Positions 6,739 to 10,923 of a stretch of 10,923 bases of DNA are shown here, piece after piece. Numbering within the stretch: position 1 is the stretch's first letter; each line of letters opens with the position of its first letter. Source of the stretch: RGIG8597 sp050872545 (GTDB lineage Bacteria; Spirochaetota; GWE2-31-10). The translations under genes and the position numbers were made by a program. The notes under the pieces are model-generated. The model did no database searches and had not been told where the DNA came from. It saw only the letters and a program-made list of their open reading frames with translations. The DNA lies in the NCBI GenBank assembly GCA_050872545.1, contig JBNMHA010000077.1, positions 1 through 10,923 of the forward strand, written 5' to 3'.

Positions 6739-7428
6739 TCAAAATGCCTGATAAAACATATAAAAGCCAATCAGCAGAATTACAGTTCCCATTAAAATTT
6801 TTAAAATTGTACTCCAAATACCGTAAGCGTTATTGCTCTTAATTTTCTGAACAAACCCGACAGATGTTCCTGCTGCAACCACAAGCACACTGTGACCTGC
6901 AGCATATAAAGCCATCAACAGTATTCCCCATAAAAAACTTTTGTCTTTTGCAACTATTGCCAGAAGCACTACAAGAACAGGCGTAGAACACGGTGATGAA
7001 AAAATACCGCCTAAAATTCCGGTAATGAACGCACCGATAAAACCGCGCTTCGTATTTTTTGCCAACAAATTAACCGACGGAATAAAATTGTAAATCTCCC
7101 AAATTTGAAGTGCCATAAGAACCATTAATATTCCAAGCACAATGTACCAGATTGAAGAACCGTTGCCTACAAGCCGTCCGGCAGTGCATGCAATAACTCC
7201 GAGAGTTACAAATGTAACCGCCATTCCAAGTGCAAATACAAGTGAATATAAAAAAGATTTTCTTGTATCACGCTGCACTGCACCGCCGACATAACCGATT
7301 ACCAGCGGAACTGATGATAATGAACATGGCGTAAATGAAGTTGCCACTCCAGCTAAAAATGCAAAAAACGGTGCTAACCAAACATTACTTTGGATAATTT
7401 TTGCAAATGATGAAAGTAAAGCGTCCAT
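6739..7428 (-). CDS. ccdA: CcdA/DsbD-type membrane thiol-disulphide electron carrier
   Basis: The protein has 229 residues with about six membrane segments, the usual CcdA size. It is the stand-alone transmembrane part of DsbD and passes reducing equivalents from cytoplasmic thioredoxin to exported thioredoxin-like proteins. The two pseudo-symmetrical cysteine motifs are present: TSFTPCSLSSVPLVIGYV (C35) and GIFSSPCSTPVLVVLLA (C147). Its ATG overlaps the stop of the upstream thioredoxin gene by one base (TAATG), with GGAGG eight bases before the ATG, so the two are translationally coupled and the thioredoxin is its likely partner. No cytochrome c maturation genes are nearby, so a role in repair or reduction of exported proteins is as likely as cytochrome c biogenesis. 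It is not closely similar by eye to the DsbD part of the fusion at 1177-2628. Confidence 0.88.
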   Translation of the reverse strand: MDALLSSFAKIIQSNVWLAPFFAFLAGVATSFTPCSLSSVPLVIGYVGGAVQRDTRKSFLYSLVFALGMAVTFVTLGVIACTAGRLVGNGSSIWYIVLGILMVLMALQIWEIYNFIPSVNLLAKNTKRGFIGAFITGILGGIFSSPCSTPVLVVLLAIVAKDKSFLWGILLMALYAAGHSVLVVAAGTSVGFVQKIKSNNAYGIWSTILKILMGTVILLIGFYMFYQAF

Positions 7429-7991
7429 TATTTTACCTCCATTTCATTCAACACATTCCGCAGTTCATCGGCAGTCAAAATCCCCTGATGAACAGTAAAA
7501 ATATGTTCATTGCTGTCTTTTTCAGAATACATAGAAAATTCAATCTTATCTGCAAGTTCTCTGCTCGGAACAAACGGTTTTCCGTCAGCATAGAAAAAAA
7601 ATTGCGTCGGAATTACCTGAAGCGGAATATTTTTTACTTCCTGCGGATATTTCCATACATCGATATATTTTACAAATGCACGTCCAATATACTCGCCATG
7701 AACCTCTTCTAATGCCGGAGCCATTTGACGGCACGGCCCACATCCTGCCGAACCGTAATCAATCAAAATCGGTAATCCGTAAGGCAAAAGTTTTCCCATA
7801 TCTATTCCGACAGTTTGCTCAAAAGAAAAATCAGCCTCTTTTAAATTGTCCGGTAAATTACGTGCCTTAATTGAAACTGCATCATTGTCAATTTGTTTTT
7901 TTTCATGTCTTTTAAAAAGCCAAATTCCGGCAATAACCGCAGTAATCAGCAGCGGAACAGTTACCTTCATAATTATTTTTTTGTTAATCAT
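7428..7991 (-). CDS. Membrane-anchored thioredoxin-like protein (partner of CcdA)
   Basis: The protein has 187 residues. I place the start at the ATG at 7991, where AAGGAG lies seven bases upstream; an in-frame ATG 12 codons earlier has no ribosome binding site and would put polar residues in front of the signal. An uncleaved N-terminal anchor (VTVPLLITAVIAGIWLF, residues 10-26) is followed by a periplasmic thioredoxin fold: FEQTVGIDMGKLLPYGLPILIDYGS, the redox motif CGPC at 84-87 with the preceding G-S-A-G replacing the usual W, and the cis-proline in VIPTQFFFYADGKP (P128). It probably takes electrons from the coupled CcdA and reduces exported disulphides. Loss of the Trp before CGPC is common in specialised thioredoxin-like proteins. 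I saw no convincing promoter in the ~80 bases upstream. Confidence 0.85.
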   Translation of the reverse strand: MINKKIIMKVTVPLLITAVIAGIWLFKRHEKKQIDNDAVSIKARNLPDNLKEADFSFEQTVGIDMGKLLPYGLPILIDYGSAGCGPCRQMAPALEEVHGEYIGRAFVKYIDVWKYPQEVKNIPLQVIPTQFFFYADGKPFVPSRELADKIEFSMYSEKDSNEHIFTVHQGILTADELRNVLNEMEVK

Positions 7992-8316
7992 AAACTCGCT
8001 CCTTTTAAAATGAAAAATATAATGCAACTGCTTTTCTTTATCTACAATAATTGTTAATCAAACTGAATATCAAGTCATTTTACCCATATTTTGATTTTAA
8101 TGCTACTGCTGTGACCTACGGCATTTTTGGGGAAAATAAATTGGTAATATTTTACTTTAGGTAAAGCGAGAAAATGAGAAATAACAAATAAGGTTGCTAA
8201 TAAAAAAAGTTTATTTCAGCTTTAATAATTTTAGAAATGAAACTGTTTGATCGGATAATTACGCTGCATTGAAAAAACACCGAAATATGATGATTCTCTA
8301 ATTTTTGTTATACCGT
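7992..8316. other. Non-coding stretch between the importer terminator and the thioredoxin gene
   Basis: There are about 325 AT-rich bases with no credible reading frame on either strand and no tRNA or clear riboswitch fold. It must hold the promoter of the minus-strand thioredoxin-ccdA pair, but I could not place -35/-10 boxes with confidence. The decamer TTGTTAATCA occurs at 7981-7990 (in the thioredoxin start) and again at 8051-8060; this may be chance. A GC-richer island (CTGCTGTGACCTACGGC, about 8107-8123) stands out from the surrounding sequence without an explanation. Confidence 0.5.
7999..8004 (-). promoter_or_regulatory. Ribosome binding site fixing the thioredoxin start at 7991
   Basis: AAGGAG on the minus strand lies seven bases before the ATG at 7991. 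The longer in-frame start at 8027 has no such site. Confidence 0.8.
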
Positions 8317-8356
8317 AAAAAAATAGGCTAATCCAGAATCAGGACAAGCCGCTATT
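8317..8356 (-). terminator. Intrinsic terminator of the ABC importer operon
   Basis: Directly after the ATPase stop codon, the minus strand folds as AATAG(CG)GCT...TCC / GGA...AGCCTATT with small bulges, followed by seven T (A run at 8317-8323). It is imperfect but well placed. Confidence 0.65.
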
Positions 8357-8358
8357 TA

Positions 8359-9081
8359 CTAAAGTACAGCTTTAAGAAACTGTTGCAATCTTTGACTTTC
8401 CGGGTTTTGAAAAATTTTATCCGGAGTTCCGTTTTCTGCAATTACTCCCCTATCCATGAACAGAATACGAGTAGCAACTTCTCTTGCAAATCCCATTTCA
8501 TGAGTTACCGCAACCATAGTCATTCCGTCATCAGCAAGATCTTTCATCAGTTGTAAAACTTCCCCGACCATTTCCGGATCAAGCGCAGATGTAGGTTCAT
8601 CAAAAAGAATTACATCAGGATTCATCGCAAGTGAACGAACAATTGCAATACGCTGCTTTTGTCCGCCGGAAATACTCGACGGATGAGAATCTGCTTTGTC
8701 CGCAAGTCCAATGCGTTTCAATAAACTCATTGCATTTTCAACAGCTTCTTCTTTTGTTTGAAGTTTCAGCGTTACCGGTGCAAGCGTAATATTTTGCAAA
8801 ACGGTCAAATGCGGAAAGAGATTAAAATGCTGAAATACCATTCCCATTTTGCGGCGCAAAATATCAATATTAACATTTTTATCAGTAATATCCGTTCCTT
8901 CAAACAAGATATGACCGCTTGTAGGTTGTTCCATTAAATTAAGACAACGCAAAAATGTACTTTTGCCGGCTCCGGACGGTCCTATAATTACAATTTTTTC
9001 GCCCTTCTCCACTTTCTCTGTAATATCATTAAGAATGACATTGTTTCCGTATCGTTTTATCAGATTCCTAACATCTATCAC
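8359..9081 (-). CDS. glnQ: Polar amino-acid ABC transporter ATPase (GlnQ/HisP family)
   Basis: The protein has 240 residues, full length for the family. It binds and hydrolyses ATP to drive amino-acid import at the cytoplasmic face of the permease. All motifs are intact: A-loop Y11, Walker A GPSGAGKST (34-42), Q-loop Q84 in MVFQHFNLFPH, signature SISGGQKQRIAI, Walker B VILFDEPTSALDPE (157-170) and switch His194 in VTHEMGFAR. The start is a GTG, and its first 14 bases overlap the 3' end of the permease gene (9068-9081). An AAAGGATGG lies a few bases upstream, so translation is probably coupled. It is the last gene of the operon. The family handles glutamine, glutamate, histidine, arginine and related substrates; the exact substrate cannot be read from the ATPase. 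Confidence 0.92.
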   Translation of the reverse strand: MIDVRNLIKRYGNNVILNDITEKVEKGEKIVIIGPSGAGKSTFLRCLNLMEQPTSGHILFEGTDITDKNVNIDILRRKMGMVFQHFNLFPHLTVLQNITLAPVTLKLQTKEEAVENAMSLLKRIGLADKADSHPSSISGGQKQRIAIVRSLAMNPDVILFDEPTSALDPEMVGEVLQLMKDLADDGMTMVAVTHEMGFAREVATRILFMDRGVIAENGTPDKIFQNPESQRLQQFLKAVL

Positions 9082-9739
9082 TTTTTGCCATCCTTTTTTC
9101 CATAAGCGAAAATAATTTTGTAAGTCCGAGCGTAAGACTGAGATAAATCACCGCACATGAAAGCAGCGGAATCCAAGCATTATACGTTGCATTGCGAATA
9201 TTGTCACAGGCCTTCTGTAAATCAACAACTGCAATAAAACTGGCTACAGAAGTTTCTTTGATTAAAATTATAAATTCACTTGTATATGTAGGAAGTATAG
9301 TTCTGAATGCTTGCGGCAGAATAATTTTACGCATTGTTTGCCACCAAGAAAGCCCCAAAGATCGCCCGGCTTCCATCTGTCCAATATCAACGCCCTGAAT
9401 TCCAGCGCGGAATATTTCAGTACAATATGCCCCTGAATTAATTCCAAAGGAAATTATAGCAACAAGTACGGCATTACTCATTCCCATAGGCGAGAAAATG
9501 ACAAAATAGAAAATCATAAGCTGCGTTGCCATTGGAATTCCGCGAATTATAGTTACATAAATATTTGCAATTATATTAAGAGGTTTCTTTTTCGATATTT
9601 TAAACAGAGCAAACACACAGCCTAAAATTGAGCCTATAACAATTGCACAGAATGCAATTAAAAGAGTTACTCCCAATCCTTTCGGAATTAATATCCACCG
9701 CCCGTGTGCAATCATTGTATTATAGAAACTTTGCCACAT
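9068..9739 (-). CDS. Polar amino-acid ABC transporter permease (HisM/GlnP family)
   Basis: The protein has 223 residues from the ATG at 9739. That start has GGGAG five bases upstream, while the in-frame ATG four codons earlier has no site. Five membrane segments are expected, as in HisM/GlnP. The family motifs are present: RGIPMATQLMIFYFV, GINSGAYCTEIFRAGIQGVD, and the cytoplasmic EAA loop EAGRSLGLSWWQTMRKIILP, which docks with the ATPase. It lies 23 bases after the binding-protein gene and overlaps the ATPase by 14 bases. No second permease gene is present, so it probably works as a homodimer. Substrate class is inferred from the family only. Confidence 0.9.
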   Translation of the reverse strand: MWQSFYNTMIAHGRWILIPKGLGVTLLIAFCAIVIGSILGCVFALFKISKKKPLNIIANIYVTIIRGIPMATQLMIFYFVIFSPMGMSNAVLVAIISFGINSGAYCTEIFRAGIQGVDIGQMEAGRSLGLSWWQTMRKIILPQAFRTILPTYTSEFIILIKETSVASFIAVVDLQKACDNIRNATYNAWIPLLSCAVIYLSLTLGLTKLFSLMEKRMAKSDRC

Positions 9740-9744
9740 GTTTA

Positions 9745-9749
9745 CTCCC
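9745..9749 (-). promoter_or_regulatory. Ribosome binding site fixing the permease start at 9739
   Basis: GGGAG on the minus strand lies five bases before the ATG at 9739 and just inside the alternative longer frame starting at 9751, which lacks its own site. Confidence 0.7.
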
Positions 9750-9762
9750 ATTTGCTGCTGTC

Positions 9763-10545
9763 TTATTGAACTGTTTTTCTTACAATAATAACTTGATTTG
9801 ATTCATAGTAAGATTCAGAAAAGTCAACATTTTGTCTTCTTTCCTCAGTAGCTGTCATTCCGGCTGCAATAAAATCAATTGCTCCGGACTGTAAAGCTGC
9901 AATAAGTCCATCAAAACTCATATCAATAACTTTAAGCTTTTTGCCATAATCTTTCGCTATCAGCTTACCGATTGCGACATCAAACCCGACAACATCCGTT
10001 CCCATTATGAATTCAAATGGCGGAAATGCAGCATTAGTTCCCATTTTTATAATATCTTTAGTATCAAGCTCATCCACTTCAGGAATTACAATATTCCCAT
10101 CAACAGGCATAAAAGCTTTAATCAATTCCTCATATTTCCCATTTGATTTCAAATCTGCTATAGTCTTGTTAATTGATTCAAGCAATTCCGTATTGCCCTT
10201 TTTAACCGCTACAGCATAAGATTCAGTCATAAAATTGTCGTTTACAATAGTAAGATCTGGATTTCGACTAACAATCTCTTTCGCTGGAAGTTCATCCAAA
10301 ACAATAGCGTCAATCGCACCGTTTTTTAAATCAAGAGAAGCGTCAATTCCAGTTTTAAAAGATTTCAGTTTTGCATCCTTAACCTCTTCCTGAATATAAA
10401 GCTCGCCTGTAGTTCCAGCCTGACAGCCTATTTTCTTACCTGCCAAATCAGCAGCTGAATTGATAACAACTGTATTTTTCTTCTGACATGCTGACATTCC
10501 GAGCAGAAGTACTGCTACAGAAATAAATGAAATAACTTTTCTCAC
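9763..10545 (-). CDS. Circularly permuted amino-acid-binding lipoprotein (SBP_bac_3 type) of an ABC importer
   Basis: The protein has 260 residues from a GTG start with GGAGG five bases upstream. The signal peptide ends in lipobox MSAC (C20). The rest carries every hallmark of the SBP_bac_3 family, but in rotated order. Residues 31-118 (ADLAGKKIGCQAGTTGELY, LKNGAIDAIVLDELPA, ESYAVAVKKGN) are lobe 2 and the second hinge, normally the second half. Residues 119-145 (ELLESINKTIADLKSNGKYEELIKAF) are the usual C-terminal helices. A 21-residue linker (146-166, PVDGNIVIPEVDELD...) follows. Residues 167-257 (KMGTNAAFPPFEF, VGFDVAIGKLIA, MSFDGLIAALQSGAIDFIAAGMT, EERRQNVDFSESYYESNQVIIVRK) are lobe 1, normally first. 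The protein ends where lobe 2 would normally begin. No motif is missing and the frame is unbroken, so it should fold into one complete two-lobed domain with termini moved to the first hinge. Its operon supplies permease and ATPase. Exact ligand unknown. Confidence 0.88.
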   Translation of the reverse strand: MRKVISFISVAVLLLGMSACQKKNTVVINSAADLAGKKIGCQAGTTGELYIQEEVKDAKLKSFKTGIDASLDLKNGAIDAIVLDELPAKEIVSRNPDLTIVNDNFMTESYAVAVKKGNTELLESINKTIADLKSNGKYEELIKAFMPVDGNIVIPEVDELDTKDIIKMGTNAAFPPFEFIMGTDVVGFDVAIGKLIAKDYGKKLKVIDMSFDGLIAALQSGAIDFIAAGMTATEERRQNVDFSESYYESNQVIIVRKTVQ

Positions 10546-10550
10546 AAAAG

Positions 10551-10555
10551 CCTCC
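10551..10555 (-). promoter_or_regulatory. Ribosome binding site fixing the GTG start of the binding protein
   Basis: GGAGG on the minus strand lies five bases before the GTG at 10545. An in-frame ATG seven codons further upstream (10566) has no site and would include this sequence in the coding region. Confidence 0.8.
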
Positions 10556-10581
10556 GTATTACACAAAAATTAACGGACTTT

Positions 10582-10610
10582 ATCATAAAAAGAAAAAAGT
10601 TAGAATACAA
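10582..10610 (-). promoter_or_regulatory. Sigma-70-type promoter of the ABC importer operon
   Basis: On the minus strand, -35 TTGTAT (10610-10605) is followed by a 17-base spacer and -10 TATGAT (10587-10582). This predicts a leader of ~30 bases before the GTG. The large palindrome at 10641-10683 begins about 30 bases upstream of the -35 box. Confidence 0.6.
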
Positions 10611-10640
10611 CTTTGCAAAATAGTTTTGTTTTCTTTGGTT

Positions 10641-10683
10641 GTGCTCAGAGCTCAATCCCACTTTGGGATTGAGCTCTGAGCAC
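10641..10683. repeat. Perfect 20-bp inverted repeat with 3-base loop in a divergent intergenic region
   Basis: The arm 10641-10660 (GTGCTCAGAG then CTCAATCCCA) is the exact reverse complement of 10664-10683, with loop CTT. It is much more GC-rich than its surroundings. It sits between the minus-strand importer promoter and the plus-strand gene at 10888, so no gene ends into it, and neither side has a continuous T tract. Confidence 0.95.
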
Positions 10684-10880
10684 TTTGCTACTTTGTTATG
10701 CGGCAAGTTCGCTAGCACAATAAATGACCAGACCTTAATTCTATTTCTGCATATTACAAAAGCTTATTTCCTCAACACACGCCTATTTATTAACAACCTT
10801 ACAAGTAAATAAAAAGTAAATTTAGAGCCAACTGCCCTTTTTTTCCACCTAACACACATAGAAAAACAAAAAATTTTTGG
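10684..10880. other. Intergenic region upstream of the right-edge gene
   Basis: No reading frame of note on either strand. It holds a motif (GCACAATAAATGACC, about 10713-10727) similar to GCACGATAATGACC near 3690-3704, followed by very AT-rich DNA. A promoter for the gene at 10888 is expected here; I could not pick boxes reliably. Confidence 0.4.
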
Positions 10881-10887
10881 AGGAGCT

Positions 10888-10923
10888 ATGTCACGTAGAA
10901 GAATCAAAAAGGCGGGCGTACAT
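10888..10923 (+). CDS. Start of a gene leaving the window (product not identifiable)
   Basis: Only 12 codons are visible: M-S-R-R-R-I-K-K-A-G-V-H. A strong ribosome binding site, GGAGGAG, ends just before the ATG. The very basic start suits an RNA- or DNA-binding protein, but twelve residues are too few to name it. It is divergent from the importer operon. Confidence 0.6.
   Translation, partial: MSRRRIKKAGVH

Noticed and set aside
7401..7870. Plus-strand reading frames opposite the thioredoxin gene
   Set aside because: They lie antisense to a gene with clear CGPC and cis-proline motifs, show no recognisable protein features and lack proper ribosome binding sites.
9763..10545. Binding protein as a truncated or frameshifted pseudogene
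   Set aside because: All family motifs of both lobes are present in one open frame with a lipobox, good ribosome binding site, promoter and intact operon partners; only their order is changed.
10641..10683. Intrinsic terminator
   Set aside because: Flanking genes are divergent, so nothing needs to stop here, and neither side has a continuous T tract after the stem.
10888..10923. Naming the right-edge gene as a ribosomal protein
   Set aside because: The basic start MSRRR and strong ribosome binding site are suggestive, but twelve residues do not identify a family.

Overview
The window is AT-rich bacterial DNA with densely packed genes. It looks like a spirochaete, most likely a host- or rumen-associated Treponema. 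The pointers are a chemotaxis deamidase (CheD), many lipoproteins with relaxed lipoboxes, a CotH-kinase lipoprotein carrying a Listeria-Bacteroides repeat, and DsbD/CcdA thiol relays. The genus call is inference from gene content and style; no rRNA or other phylogenetic marker is present.

Layout, left to right. (1) Plus strand 1-2628: the 3' part of cheD, a J-domain protein overlapping its end, and a three-domain DUF1573-thioredoxin-DsbD membrane protein. (2) Plus strand 2695-3567: an unrecognised exported protein with its own promoter, a strong ribosome binding site and a bidirectional terminator. (3) Minus strand 3719-4492: a lone HEPN-type protein. (4) Plus strand 4635-6665: a large CotH-kinase lipoprotein with a C-terminal carbohydrate-binding-like domain. 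(5) Minus strand 7991-6739: a membrane-anchored thioredoxin and CcdA pair, translationally coupled. (6) A roughly 370-base non-coding stretch. (7) Minus strand 10545-8359: a polar amino-acid ABC importer operon (binding lipoprotein, permease, ATPase) with a good promoter and a terminator. (8) A divergent intergenic region with a perfect 20-bp palindrome, then the first 12 codons of a plus-strand gene leaving the window.

The most unusual observation is the substrate-binding lipoprotein of the importer. Its SBP_bac_3 fold is encoded in swapped order. The segment that is normally C-terminal (ADLAGKKIG...GTTGELY...VKKGN) comes first, directly after the lipobox. The segment that is normally N-terminal (GTNAAFPPFEF...DGLIAALQSG...VDFSESYYESNQVIIVRK) comes last, and the protein stops there. 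This is a natural circular permutation in one intact reading frame, and all hallmark motifs are retained.

Other notable structures are a perfect 21-bp inverted repeat inside the signal-peptide/tether codons of the CotH lipoprotein, a tandem pair of 18-base palindromes inside the linker of the DsbD fusion, and two separate DsbD/CcdA-type thiol relays within about 6 kb. Several start codons were moved from the longest possible reading frame to sites with a proper ribosome binding site: thioredoxin to 7991, permease to 9739, and binding protein to a GTG at 10545.
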